Shown one piece after another: positions 1 through 8,120 of a stretch of DNA of 64,000 nt; position 1 is the stretch's first letter; each line of letters opens with the position of its first letter. The position numbers and the translations under genes are program-made. The stretch comes from CAZBSE01 sp964561115 (GTDB lineage: Bacteria > Actinomycetota > Humimicrobiia > Humimicrobiales > Humimicrobiaceae). The DNA lies in assembly GCA_964561115.1 (NCBI GenBank), contig CAZLOE010000004.1, forward strand, positions 1 through 64,000. The letters are read 5' to 3'. The notes under the pieces are model-generated. The model was not told where the DNA came from. It was given only the letters and a program-made list of their open reading frames with translations, and did not search any database.

Positions 1-54
1 TTTATTGAGTGGCATAATGTAAAAGTCAATGTGAAAGATATATTGGGGTTCTAA
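1..54 (+). CDS. C-terminal tail of a gene cut by the window edge
   Basis: Frame 1 is open from the first base and ends in TAA at 52-54, giving a 17-residue tail with Ile-Glu-Trp-His near its start. A comparable IEWH/VEWY pattern occurs near the end of some DDE transposases and integrases, but this is too short to assign. It is followed by AT-rich non-coding DNA. It may equally be chance; the reading frame is the only evidence. Confidence 0.25.
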   Translation, partial: FIEWHNVKVNVKDILGF

Positions 55-75
55 TTAAATCGTTTTTGAGAACAT

Positions 76-97
76 AATAAAAAGGGTAGAGGACCCT
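76..97 (-). terminator. possible weak intrinsic terminator downstream of the DinB-like gene
   Basis: Read on the minus strand, a 5-bp stem AGGGT/ACCCT (97-93 with 87-83) and a 5-nt loop are followed by a run of T. It lies about 150 bases beyond the stop of the minus-strand DinB-like gene. The stem is short, so the call is tentative. Confidence 0.3.
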
Positions 98-127
98 CAT
101 ATATCACAATACGTGTTTGTATAATAA

Positions 128-149
128 TAATACCTATATATAGGTATTA
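128..149. repeat. 22-bp perfect palindrome
   Basis: Bases 128-149 read the same on both strands, centred between 138 and 139, with an inner core of CCTATATATAGG. It sits three bases before the first tRNA-end-like repeat, in the non-coding DNA left of the DinB-like gene. It could be a protein-binding site, a recombination site or a cruciform. No partner gene is evident. Confidence 0.6.
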
Positions 150-152
150 AAC

Positions 153-209
153 TGGTAGCCCCAAGTTACAAAATTTCGAACCGGATTATAAAAGAAATAA
201 TTAAAATTA
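153..209 (-). repeat. tRNA 3'-end-like repeat, copy A
   Basis: Read on the minus strand, the end of this repeat resembles a tRNA terminus: GGTTCGA of a T-loop, about 20 further bases, then TTGGGGCTACCA. It aligns with copy B (832-887) at 45 of 56 aligned positions with one gap, so the similarity extends beyond the tRNA-like core. Copies A and B bracket the DinB-like gene. A direct repeat with a tRNA 3' end is typical of integrase attachment sites; that reading is inference. Confidence 0.55.
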
Positions 210-246
210 ATAATTTTATATAATAATGTAAAATTTTATATAGAGA

Positions 247-753
247 TTATTCAGCACCCTGTTCTTTTGTTTGTGGTACCCACCTTAATTTATATTCAGA
301 CTGTAAAATCAAGCGGGTTATAAATGTTATTTGTCCTGCATGCAATTCTAAATGGGTAACTGTTCCAAATATTGCGCTCAAAGCATTTTCGTCAAATCCT
401 TGTATTCGTTTCTTCTCAAGCAAATTAGCGGGATTAAAATCATTTACTGTTTTTATGCAATCATGAATAATCTTTTGAAATCTATCTATTAGCTCTTGCT
501 TGCTAAGTTTATCAGTATCACTAAATTCCAAAGGACGATTCCTTATGTCTTCAAGCTCGCCAATTCCAGAAATAATCCATTGTCTTAGGTTACCACATAG
601 ATGATTGATTATTATTCCAATGCTATTTACATTATCATTTGGCTTATACCATATATGTTCATCTTTCAGTTGATTAAGGCAGTGGATAATCCTTTCAAAT
701 GCATTATTTATACTTTTATTTGTTTCTTTTAGAAATTGTTCTTCAAAATTCAT
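247..753 (-). CDS. DinB-superfamily protein (DUF1572/DUF664-like)
   Basis: The 168-residue protein has the size and four-helix pattern of the DinB/YfiT fold. A His triad that would bind a divalent metal is visible: H51 in NHL near the end of helix 2, and H134 and H138 in THLELHAGQ. Family members include metal-dependent thiol transferases and many proteins of unknown role, so no reaction can be assigned. The ATG start is supported by GAGGAG six bases upstream. It is a single minus-strand gene between tRNA-end-like repeats A and B, in unusually AT-rich DNA, which suggests acquisition by transfer. Confidence 0.8.
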   Translation of the reverse strand: MNFEEQFLKETNKSINNAFERIIHCLNQLKDEHIWYKPNDNVNSIGIIINHLCGNLRQWIISGIGELEDIRNRPLEFSDTDKLSKQELIDRFQKIIHDCIKTVNDFNPANLLEKKRIQGFDENALSAIFGTVTHLELHAGQITFITRLILQSEYKLRWVPQTKEQGAE

Positions 754-831
754 TTTTTCTCCTCGGTGACAATGATATTTATTGTGATTAATTATAAGTT
801 ATGACCAGACTTATTGAAATTTTAATTTTAA

Positions 832-887
832 TGGAGCCCCAAGTATTGAAATTTCGAACCAAATATTAAAAGAAGTAATCAATATTA
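832..887 (-). repeat. tRNA 3'-end-like repeat, copy B
   Basis: This is the second copy, in the same orientation as A. Read on the minus strand it contains GGTTCGAAATTT and ends in ACTTGGGGCTCCA. It lies between the DinB-like gene and the abi gene, so each gene sits in its own repeat-bounded segment. Compared with copy A it lacks one base in the terminal ACCA-like motif. Confidence 0.55.
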
Positions 888-952
888 GAGAGTTATTTTT
901 CGATAAATAACTTTATTATAAGTCCCTTGCTATTAATTCTATTCTCTATTAC

Positions 953-1807
953 TTATTTCGCTAACTTGGATAAATAATTTTTAGGAAAACCGATTAAGTT
1001 TAAATCTATATCATCTTTATATTCAATTATTAAAGAATCTAATTTTGCTAAAAAATCAGACCAAATAAATTTATCAGCAATAATCTTTTTTAGTATAAAT
1101 AAGGAATCAAAGATTTTCATGGTTCTATTAAGATTATCCTCTCTTAGAAGTTTTAACTTGGGAATAAGATTTTTATTATATAACCTACCATAGTGTGCAC
1201 AGGTATTACGGATAACTGAGAAATGTTGAAGCCAGTTTTCAAAAATCATCGAATCATATTTATAATTAGATCTCGAAAATTCTTTTTTATCAGCAGTATT
1301 AATATTTTTAAAAAATTTTGAAATATTACTAAGAGATAAGATTTCTATTAATACCCAAAATGGAAATCTACCATTGTATTTTTCTAAATGATGTTTTACA
1401 AATAATTCATTTTTTGATTGCCTTATACATCTATTTATATTACTAATAAAATCGAAATACAATTTGGTGTTTTTGAAAAAATTTATATTTAAATAAAACT
1501 CACTTCCGTATTTATTACACATAAAATACGCCAGTTTAGCCCTAAAAGACACCTCAAGAACTTCCAGGAGAGGAAAGATTGCCTGTCTTAATGATCTATC
1601 AAAATTGTATATCTTTGTAAAAGTGGAAAATTTAGTATTTTCCTTGTAGGTTTCCTGCTCGGTTTTAAACTGATAAGCATATCCCATTAATCGATAATAA
1701 TTATTATTCGCTAGAAAGAATTTAGCAAATTCATGGTCGTTAATAACAATTCCACGTTCTTTAAGTAAAGTTATTTGTTCTTCTATTGTTTTAGCTGGTT
1801 TTAACAA
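953..1807 (-). CDS. Abi_2 family abortive-infection protein (AbiD/AbiF-like HEPN)
   Basis: The 284-residue protein has the Abi_2 landmarks: an N-terminal region with NNYYRLMGYAYQFK (about residues 35-48), a middle PFWVLIEILSLSNISKFFKN segment (149-168), and a C-terminal HEPN RNase motif R200-x4-H205 in RNTCAHYGRLYN. Family members act as toxins or abortive-infection factors against phage, probably by cutting RNA, and are distantly related to the HEPN domains of Cas13. The start is TTG with only a weak upstream GAG. A consensus promoter and a hairpin with a T-run lie directly upstream (1830-1918). The gene is flanked by tRNA-end-like repeats B and C. Family call firm; activity against phage inferred. 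Confidence 0.88.
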   Translation of the reverse strand: MLKPAKTIEEQITLLKERGIVINDHEFAKFFLANNNYYRLMGYAYQFKTEQETYKENTKFSTFTKIYNFDRSLRQAIFPLLEVLEVSFRAKLAYFMCNKYGSEFYLNINFFKNTKLYFDFISNINRCIRQSKNELFVKHHLEKYNGRFPFWVLIEILSLSNISKFFKNINTADKKEFSRSNYKYDSMIFENWLQHFSVIRNTCAHYGRLYNKNLIPKLKLLREDNLNRTMKIFDSLFILKKIIADKFIWSDFLAKLDSLIIEYKDDIDLNLIGFPKNYLSKLAK

Positions 1808-1829
1808 TTGATGATCTCAAAGTTATTCT

Positions 1830-1884
1830 AAAAAAAATGTCCCAGACTGGTCCGCATTGTGAAGAGGCGTTCTGGGATCTGTTA
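1830..1884 (-). ncRNA. candidate short RNA or attenuator ahead of the abi gene
   Basis: The region between the predicted start site (near 1884) and the T8 run (minus strand, 1837-1830) is about 55 nt. It folds into a 7-bp outer stem TCCCAGA/TCTGGGA (1877-1871 with 1846-1840) with a possible inner CGC/GCG pairing, and ends like an intrinsic terminator. It ends 23 bases before the abi start codon. It could be an RNA antitoxin or guide for the HEPN protein, an attenuator limiting abi expression, or simply the terminator of the ABC operon to the right. Expression is unproven. Confidence 0.45.
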
Positions 1885-1890
1885 ATAATA

Positions 1891-1918
1891 ATTATACTGG
1901 ATATGATTTAACTGTCAA
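1891..1918 (-). promoter_or_regulatory. sigma-70 consensus promoter upstream of the abi short RNA
   Basis: On the minus strand TTGACA (1918-1913) and TATAAT (1896-1891) are separated by 16 bases; both hexamers are perfect. Transcription would begin near 1884, enter the hairpin at 1877-1840 and then the abi gene. A promoter this strong followed at once by a terminator-like hairpin suggests an abundant short RNA. Confidence 0.7.
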
Positions 1919-1983
1919 TAAAAAAAAATTACTTAAATTTATACTAAAATAATATATTAATAATTTATAATTTATTAAAAAAG

Positions 1984-2010
1984 CTGGTAGCCCCAAAGTG
2001 ACTCGAACCA
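1984..2010 (-). repeat. tRNA 3'-end-like repeat, copy C
   Basis: The minus strand reads GGTTCGAGTCACTTTGGGGC then TACCA: a T-loop (TTCGAGT), five bases, a seven-base acceptor-like strand, a discriminator A and CCA. No matching 5' tRNA half exists, because the ABC permease stop codon starts two bases away at 2012-2014. It is therefore a fragment, in the same orientation as copies A and B. It marks the right border of the accessory segment. Confidence 0.55.
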
Positions 2011-2011
2011 T

Positions 2012-2803
2012 TTAAGCTTTCATCTTCCATCTTGTAAGTATATTTTCCCTGTCAAAAATCTTAACTGCAAGCCTCAGTACAAATGGGCAAACTATCAGGA
2101 GGACCAGGCTGCCTATCAGAAGATAAGTTATGTTTAAGAGAAAAAGCCCTGCCAGCTGAAGGCCGATGATCAGGTAAATGGGCAGTATTATTACTGCACC
2201 TACCCCCTGAGCAGACCTTATATCTGTAGATTTAGATGAGACTATCACGCTGGCCATTGTGATTATAAAAGACAGTATCGGGCTTAAAAGGAAAGCTACT
2301 ATGACCCATTCTGCATTGGGCAGTGGCATGTAGCCTAATTTAATATAGGCGGAGATATCCACTACTATAATCAGTATAATAAAATTGATAGTGGAAATGA
2401 CAAATGTAGGTATAAGCGCAGTAAGCGATTTTCCAAGGAGCAGCTCTGATGTCTTTAGCGGTGTTGCCAGCAGCGGTTCAAGCGTATTGTTTTCTTTTTC
2501 CATTATTATAGAAGCAGGAGCGATAAGACTGGGTACCATTGCAGGCAGAAACAAAAGGAATATAAGAAGCTGTTTTAGTATAAACCCTATGAGTACCCTT
2601 AAGGGTTCATCGACCTGGCCGAAGACTTTGTTAATAAAATTCAGTGTATCTTCATCTTCCAGTATGGGTGAACTTCCGAGAATAAAGCCAAGCGGAAGGG
2701 AGATTGAAAATATTAGCGTTATTATAAGAATGGGCAGCCATATGTTCTTGTTTTTTATTATCTCTTTTATTTCTTTTTTAAAAATTAAACAAGCGTTTTT
2801 CAT
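2012..2803 (-). CDS. ABC-2 type transporter permease
   Basis: The 263-residue protein is hydrophobic, with about six membrane segments: one near residues 21-41, a pair around 72-100, and further helices near 127-150, 166-190, 202-222 and 225-245. It resembles NatB/ABC-2 exporter permeases; the EKENNTLEPLLATPLKTSEL stretch between helices is typical of that family. Its start overlaps the stop of the upstream ATPase gene by four bases, so the two are translationally coupled and probably form one exporter. The substrate cannot be told from sequence. Confidence 0.85.
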   Translation of the reverse strand: MKNACLIFKKEIKEIIKNKNIWLPILIITLIFSISLPLGFILGSSPILEDEDTLNFINKVFGQVDEPLRVLIGFILKQLLIFLLFLPAMVPSLIAPASIIMEKENNTLEPLLATPLKTSELLLGKSLTALIPTFVISTINFIILIIVVDISAYIKLGYMPLPNAEWVIVAFLLSPILSFIITMASVIVSSKSTDIRSAQGVGAVIILPIYLIIGLQLAGLFLLNITYLLIGSLVLLIVCPFVLRLAVKIFDRENILTRWKMKA

Positions 2804-3723
2804 TTTCCCTTTTCATCCCTTATAAGATCTAGATATATTTCCTCCAGGCTTGCCTTTATCTGGTTAAAGTAAATTATTTTAGCTCTACTGTCTACCAGTT
2901 TCTTTAAGATTATCGGATTTGAAATCTCCGGATTTTCAATCACCAGCATTGCCTTGTTTTTGTCTGTCTGGATATTTTTTATATGGCTTGTTTCTTTTAT
3001 CAATTTTGTATACTTATCTGCATCATCTCTAAATACAATCTCCACTCTTTTACCTCTATCGCCGTTCTGCAGTTCTAAGAGAGTAGCGATCCTTATTATC
3101 TTTTTCTTTATGATGCATACTCTGTCAGAAAGGCTGGATGCTTCTTCAAGATTATGGGTACAGAGAAACACTGTCGTTTTCTCTTTTTTTAAGCTGTCAA
3201 TAAAATTCCTTACCATATGGGCGCTTTCCGGATCCAGCCCCGCTGTGGGTTCATCAAGCAGCAGTATCTTAGGCTCATGTATAAGCGCCCTGGACAGCGC
3301 CAGTTTTTGTTTCATACCCTTGGAATAAGTGCCTGCAAGATCGTCTTTTCTTTCCCAGAGGTCAAACATCTTCAGGTATTTTTCAATATTTTTGTTTCTC
3401 CTGTCGTCAGGGATATTATAGAAGCTGGAATAATATTTAAGATTGTCATAGGCAGATATTTTTTCGTACATTCCGGGAGACTCGGTCAGAAGTCCCGTTA
3501 TTTCTCTTATGTATTCACCGTGGCTCCGGGTGTCCTTGCCGTTTATGGTTATTTTCCCGGAATCCGGGGAAATGAGTGTTGAGAGCATCCTAATGGTGGT
3601 GGTCTTTCCGGCTCCATTAGGGCCTAAAAAGCCGAATATCTCACTTTCATCTATATCAAAGGAGATGTTTTCAACCGCGGTTATATCTTTAAATTTTCGG
3701 GTAAGATTTTCTACTGTTATCAT
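2800..3723 (-). CDS. ABC transporter ATP-binding protein (NatA/CcmA-like)
   Basis: The 307-residue ATPase has Walker A GPNGAGKTT (34-42), a signature YSKGMKQKLALSRAL (about 133-147), Walker B ILLLDEPTAGLDP and the switch His in CTHNLEEA. The C-terminal ~90 residues form the extra domain common in ABC-2 exporter ATPases for drugs, antimicrobial peptides or sodium. It is the first gene of a two-gene minus-strand operon with the overlapping permease. The 138-base divergent spacer to pabA carries promoters for both directions. Confidence 0.92.
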   Translation of the reverse strand: MITVENLTRKFKDITAVENISFDIDESEIFGFLGPNGAGKTTTIRMLSTLISPDSGKITINGKDTRSHGEYIREITGLLTESPGMYEKISAYDNLKYYSSFYNIPDDRRNKNIEKYLKMFDLWERKDDLAGTYSKGMKQKLALSRALIHEPKILLLDEPTAGLDPESAHMVRNFIDSLKKEKTTVFLCTHNLEEASSLSDRVCIIKKKIIRIATLLELQNGDRGKRVEIVFRDDADKYTKLIKETSHIKNIQTDKNKAMLVIENPEISNPIILKKLVDSRAKIIYFNQIKASLEEIYLDLIRDEKGK

Positions 3724-3748
3724 AGAATAGGATTTTACCCTTAATACC

Positions 3749-3764
3749 TTGATTTATCAATCAA
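3749..3764. promoter_or_regulatory. short inverted repeat upstream of the ABC exporter operon
   Basis: TTGATT-TATC-AATCAA forms a 6-bp inverted repeat 25 bases upstream of the exporter ATPase start. Its position in the divergent spacer suits an operator, but no regulator gene is adjacent, so the role is a guess. Confidence 0.3.
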
Positions 3765-3804
3765 AGAGGCTGGAAAGCTTTTTATTTAATTGTAGATATT
3801 CCTT

Positions 3805-3833
3805 TTGAGATTTTAACCGGCTTTTAATATAAT
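3805..3833 (+). promoter_or_regulatory. promoter of the pab operon
   Basis: TTGAGA (3805-3810) and TATAAT (3828-3833) are 17 bases apart, close to the sigma-70 consensus. The start point would be near 3840, leaving a leader of about 55 nt before the chosen pabA ATG. Confidence 0.65.
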
Positions 3834-3894
3834 TTCTTTTATTGAAGAAAAACATAGTTTAGTGATTTACCAAAAAAGTTATACGGGAGCGGAT

Positions 3895-4488
3895 ATGAGT
3901 ACAGAAACAAAGACTAAAAAAATAGATGTTCTTATGATAGACAATTATGATTCCTTTACTTTCAATCTGGTGCAGTTTCTGGGTATTTTAGGAGAGAATA
4001 TTAAGGTCAGAAGAAATGATAAGATAAGTCTTGATGAAATCGAGAAGATGTCACCGTCAAAAATAGTGATCTCGCCCGGACCCGGCAGGCCCGCAGGTGC
4101 GGGTATTTCAAAGGACTTAATAAATCGTTTCTACAGGGAGATACCTATACTGGGAGTGTGTCTGGGTCACCAGTGTATTGGAGAAGTATTTGGCGCGGAA
4201 GTCATAAATTCCGGAGAGGTCGTCCACGGCAAGACGTCGATGATCTATCACGACGGCAGAAGTATTTTTAAAGGTATTGAAAGTCCTTTTGAAGCTGCAA
4301 GATACCACTCTCTGATTTTAAAAAAGGATACTATTCCTCCTTCACTTGTAGTGACTGCCCATACCCAGGACGGTATTGTGATGGGAGTAAGACATAAAGA
4401 TTACAGATTGGAAGGGATACAATTTCACCCTGAATCCTTCCTGACTCCGGTTGGAATGAAAATACTTAAGAATTTTATTGACCTATGA
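3895..4488 (+). CDS. pabA: aminodeoxychorismate/anthranilate synthase glutamine amidotransferase subunit
   Basis: This is a class I glutamine amidotransferase of about 197 residues: DNYDSFTFNLVQFL at the N terminus, the oxyanion SPGPGRP loop, the nucleophile Cys in GVCLGHQ, HGKTS, and the catalytic His and Glu in FHPES. It supplies ammonia to the chorismate-using partner. The frame stays open to a GTG at 3862, but the ATG at 3895 follows GGGAGCGG and fits the family start. Its stop overlaps the pabB start by four bases. TrpG function is possible, but the pabC neighbour favours folate synthesis. Confidence 0.9.
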   Translation: MSTETKTKKIDVLMIDNYDSFTFNLVQFLGILGENIKVRRNDKISLDEIEKMSPSKIVISPGPGRPAGAGISKDLINRFYREIPILGVCLGHQCIGEVFGAEVINSGEVVHGKTSMIYHDGRSIFKGIESPFEAARYHSLILKKDTIPPSLVVTAHTQDGIVMGVRHKDYRLEGIQFHPESFLTPVGMKILKNFIDL

Positions 4489-6083
4489 ACATCCTCTCTA
4501 CAATTTCGGCAATTGACTTAAAAATACTGCCCCAGGATGCGGCCTATATTTTAAAGGATAAAAGTCACCTGTGTTTTTTAGACAGCAGCCTCTACCCTAA
4601 CAAGTATTCTAAATTTTCTTATATTGCCTGGGATCCTAAATTTGTTATAAAAAGCTGGGGTTATAAGAATGAGTTTATCTCAGTCCCACAAGGTATAGGG
4701 TATTATTCATACCAGCATCCTCTGTCATTTCTAAAGGAGAATATAAAAAATTATACCTTAAGCCCTCCAGGCAGTGAGATAGGAAGTATAAAGCCGGTCT
4801 TTATAAGCGGCGGCAGAGTGGAGAAAGTGACCAAAGACCATAAGGAAAAGCTGCCTGACTTCAGGGGCGGCTTTACCGGTTATTTTTCTTATGATCTTAA
4901 GAACTATATTGAAAAGCTTCCTCAAAGTGTTGTGGATGATATCGGTCTTCCCCTTTTTTATCTTAATTATTATGACAGGGTGCTTGCATACAGCCATATT
5001 GAGGGCAGGTGGTATTTTACCAGGAATTTTTTGGTAAAAGGAAAAAAGAAAGAAAACAAGGGTGTTTTTGAAGCCGCCTTCTTAAAAGACGATTATGTGG
5101 ATCCTGTTGTAAAGGGCAGTGAGCTTGCAGAAAAGATCAATATAGAATTAGAGGGTATTTTAAGAGGTTTTAAAAAACCAGAAGATATCAGGAAAAAGAT
5201 AATAGAAAAATACTATAAGAAAAAGATATCCAACATAAAGTTTAAATCAAATATTAAAAAACCTGATTATGTAAAAAGGGTCATAAAAACCAAGGAATAC
5301 ATCCATAACGGCGACATATATCAGGCAAACTTCAGCCAGAGGTTTGAAGCAGATTTGCCGGTGGAACCGATAGACCTTTATTATATACTAAGGGAAAAGA
5401 ACGCTGCACCATTCTCTGCTTTTATGGATTTTAACGGGTTCAGCATAGGCAGTTCATCGCCGGAAAGATTTCTATTATTACAGGGTGATGTCATAGAGAC
5501 GCGGCCCATAAAGGGGACAAGGCCCAGGGGGAAAGACGATTTGAATGACAGAGAAAAGATAACGGAGCTGGAAGGAAGCATCAAGGACAGGGCAGAACTT
5601 AATATGATTGTGGATCTTGAGCGAAATGACCTGGGAAAGTTCTGCTATTACGGTACGGTCAGGGTTGCAGAACACGCAGTGGTTGAAAAATATGCAACGG
5701 TTTTTCACTCTGTTTCAACTGTGACCGGGAAGGTAAAGAAGCGGGTGGATATCTCTGATATTATAAAGGCATCATTTCCCGGAGGTTCAATAACAGGTGC
5801 GCCTAAAATAAGGGCAATGGAGATAATCGATGAGCTGGAAACTATAGCCAGGAATGTGTATACGGGTTCGCTGGGCTATATCGGAATTGACTGTACTATG
5901 GATATAAATATCGTAATAAGGACATTTGTTATAAAGAAAAATAAGTTTTATTATAATGTAGGCGGAGGAATTGTCGAGGATTCGGTTCCGGAAGATGAAT
6001 ATAAGGAGACACTGGATAAGAGTATCGCTCTTAAAGATACTCTAAGATTTTTTATCGCAAAGAATTTAAAAAAGTTTTTATAA
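4485..6083 (+). CDS. pabB: aminodeoxychorismate synthase component I
   Basis: The 532-residue protein has a chorismate-binding C-terminal half with the signatures PIKGTRPRG (about 340) and DRAELNMIVDLERNDLG, then GGSITGAPKIRAMEII and the closing GGGIV. It converts chorismate plus ammonia to 4-amino-4-deoxychorismate in the folate pathway. The N-terminal half is the less conserved TrpE/PabB fold and is somewhat longer than in short PabB proteins. It sits between pabA and a PabC-like lyase, which makes PabB more likely than TrpE. Confidence 0.9.
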   Translation: MNILSTISAIDLKILPQDAAYILKDKSHLCFLDSSLYPNKYSKFSYIAWDPKFVIKSWGYKNEFISVPQGIGYYSYQHPLSFLKENIKNYTLSPPGSEIGSIKPVFISGGRVEKVTKDHKEKLPDFRGGFTGYFSYDLKNYIEKLPQSVVDDIGLPLFYLNYYDRVLAYSHIEGRWYFTRNFLVKGKKKENKGVFEAAFLKDDYVDPVVKGSELAEKINIELEGILRGFKKPEDIRKKIIEKYYKKKISNIKFKSNIKKPDYVKRVIKTKEYIHNGDIYQANFSQRFEADLPVEPIDLYYILREKNAAPFSAFMDFNGFSIGSSSPERFLLLQGDVIETRPIKGTRPRGKDDLNDREKITELEGSIKDRAELNMIVDLERNDLGKFCYYGTVRVAEHAVVEKYATVFHSVSTVTGKVKKRVDISDIIKASFPGGSITGAPKIRAMEIIDELETIARNVYTGSLGYIGIDCTMDINIVIRTFVIKKNKFYYNVGGGIVEDSVPEDEYKETLDKSIALKDTLRFFIAKNLKKFL

Positions 6084-6105
6084 AATTTCTACAGGACAAA
6101 CTGCC

Positions 6106-7005
6106 ATGTTTAAATATGTTTTTATTAATGGAAAACTGGTCATTGAACATAAAGCCAGAATATCGGTAAAGGACAGAGGGTTTTTATATGGTGACGGTCT
6201 GTACGAGACCCTGAGAGGTTTCAAAGATAATCTGTTTATGCTTGATGCCCATGTTCAGAGGCTGTTTCACTCACTTAAAATCTTAAAATACAACGTCACT
6301 TTTAATAGTGAATATTTAAAGGATGCTGTAGTCAAAACTGTGAGAAAGAATAACCTCACAAGGTGCGATTCTTATATAAAGATAATCGTCACCAGGGGAA
6401 TTTACAACGGGGATTTCCATTTCAGCAGCAGCTGCAGGCCCAACCTTATAATACTTGCTGAAAAACTCAAACCCTACCCTCAGGAAGATTATATCGAAGG
6501 GATAAATATCATCTCTTCTTCAATAAAAAGGCAGTCAGTGGGACGGAGTCTCTATTCTCATAAGCTTATAAATTATTTTGAGAATATTTTTGCCAAGGAT
6601 GAAGCCCATAAAAAAAGTGCCGGGGAGGCTGTTTTTTTGACCAGGGACCGGCTGGTCCTGGAGGGGGCATCGAGCAATATATTTATGGTGAAAAGAGGTT
6701 CAGTATATACCCCTCCGCTGACACAGAATATTTTACCTGGTGTTACCAGGGAAGTGGTGATAGATATATGCAGGGAAAACATGATAAAAATAAAAGAGAA
6801 AAAAATCCACTACCGGGATATCATAGGCGCGGATGAAGTTTTTAAAACCAGTTCTGTTGCCGGAGTGGTACCGGTAAAGAAAATAGACTGGTTTGTCATA
6901 GGAAGAAGGATTCCCGGAAATATAACCTTAAGGATTATGGAATTATACGAAGATAAGGTTAAATCTTTGAGTATAAAATCAACTATGGAAGTGCAGAAAG
7001 GATAA
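6106..7005 (+). CDS. pabC: aminodeoxychorismate lyase (class IV PLP aminotransferase fold)
   Basis: The 299-residue fold-type IV PLP enzyme has the lysine that would hold PLP at K153 in YSHKLINYFEN, and the family motifs GDGLYETLRG and EGASSNIF. With pabA and pabB directly upstream it most likely releases p-aminobenzoate and pyruvate from aminodeoxychorismate. Branched-chain or D-amino-acid aminotransferases share the fold, so the role rests on context. It ends two bases before the aldo/keto reductase start, suggesting one operon. Confidence 0.82.
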   Translation: MFKYVFINGKLVIEHKARISVKDRGFLYGDGLYETLRGFKDNLFMLDAHVQRLFHSLKILKYNVTFNSEYLKDAVVKTVRKNNLTRCDSYIKIIVTRGIYNGDFHFSSSCRPNLIILAEKLKPYPQEDYIEGINIISSSIKRQSVGRSLYSHKLINYFENIFAKDEAHKKSAGEAVFLTRDRLVLEGASSNIFMVKRGSVYTPPLTQNILPGVTREVVIDICRENMIKIKEKKIHYRDIIGADEVFKTSSVAGVVPVKKIDWFVIGRRIPGNITLRIMELYEDKVKSLSIKSTMEVQKG

Positions 7006-7007
7006 AT

Positions 7008-7991
7008 ATGAAATACAGGACTTTAGGAAAAACCGGTTTTAAAGTTTCGGAGATCTCGCTGGGGACCTGGCAGCTTGGCGGAAAGTGGGGCACGAAATTT
7101 AGTTATGAGACGGCTGAGACAATCCTTGAAAAGGCGGTAGATGAAGGGGTAAATTTTATAGACACTGCCGATGTATACAACGATGGCTTAAGCGAAAAGG
7201 CCATTGGAAGATTTTTAAAAAAGGTAAACCGGAGGGTCTATGTAGCCACAAAGTCAGGAAGAAGGCTGGACCCGCACACTTCAGAGGGGTATAACAAAAA
7301 AAACATTGTAGCATTTGTTGATGACAGCCTGAAAAATTTGGATCTTGAGACAATAGACTTGATACAGCTTCATTGTCCCCCGACCGAGGTGTACTCAAAT
7401 CCGGAAGTCTTCGGTATTCTGGACGAACTTGTCAGTAAAGGAAAGGTTTTGAATTACGGCGTAAGTGTTGAAAAAGTGGAAGAGGCATTAAAAGCTATTC
7501 AGTATCCCAACTTAGCTACTGTTCAGATCATCTATAATATGTTCAGGCATAAACCTGCCGAGGATTTTTTTATTAGGGCAAGGGATAAAAATATCGGGAT
7601 CATTATAAGAGTCCCTCTGGCAAGCGGCATGCTTACCGGTAAGTTTAAAAAGGATACAGTATTTTCAAAGGGAGACCACAGGTTCTTTAACCGGGAAGGC
7701 CAGGCTTTTGACAAGGGTGAGACATTTTCGGGAGTTCCTTATGAAGTGGGACTGGAAGCAGTAGAAGAATTAAAGAAGGTATTTCCTGAAGGAAAACTTG
7801 CTCAGCATGCACTGCGGTGGATACTTATGAATGACTGCGTAAGCAGTGTCATACCGGGGGCCAGCAGGGTATCCCAGATCGAAGACAACGTAAAGGCTTC
7901 AGACCTTCCGCCGCTCACGGACAAGCAGATGGAAAAAGTCAGTGAGATATACCAAAAATACCTTAAAATATATGTCCACAGCAAGTGGTAA
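7008..7991 (+). CDS. aldo/keto reductase
   Basis: This is a 327-residue TIM-barrel NADPH oxidoreductase of the AKR superfamily. Visible landmarks are RTLGKTGFKVSEISLGTWQL at the start, the catalytic Tyr in DTADVYNDG, the Lys in VATKSG and the His in LIQLHCP. Members reduce aldehydes, ketones or sugars, so the substrate is open. It starts immediately after pabC and probably shares its transcript, with no obvious functional link to folate. The length is normal for the family. Confidence 0.9.
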   Translation: MKYRTLGKTGFKVSEISLGTWQLGGKWGTKFSYETAETILEKAVDEGVNFIDTADVYNDGLSEKAIGRFLKKVNRRVYVATKSGRRLDPHTSEGYNKKNIVAFVDDSLKNLDLETIDLIQLHCPPTEVYSNPEVFGILDELVSKGKVLNYGVSVEKVEEALKAIQYPNLATVQIIYNMFRHKPAEDFFIRARDKNIGIIIRVPLASGMLTGKFKKDTVFSKGDHRFFNREGQAFDKGETFSGVPYEVGLEAVEELKKVFPEGKLAQHALRWILMNDCVSSVIPGASRVSQIEDNVKASDLPPLTDKQMEKVSEIYQKYLKIYVHSKW

Positions 7992-8120
7992 AAAACGATT
8001 TTACTTAAGAAAATCATAGTGTTAATATAAAGTGGCATTTGCTTAAATACTTGAAGTAAGTATGTAATTGGTGGAATCAAAAAAACAAATTGCTAATTAT
8101 AAAAGAGGGGGTAATGGACA

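Noticed and set aside
2385..2825. Plus-strand open frame opposite the ABC permease
   Set aside because: It is the antisense of a well-supported permease gene, with no recognisable protein pattern or ribosome site of its own.
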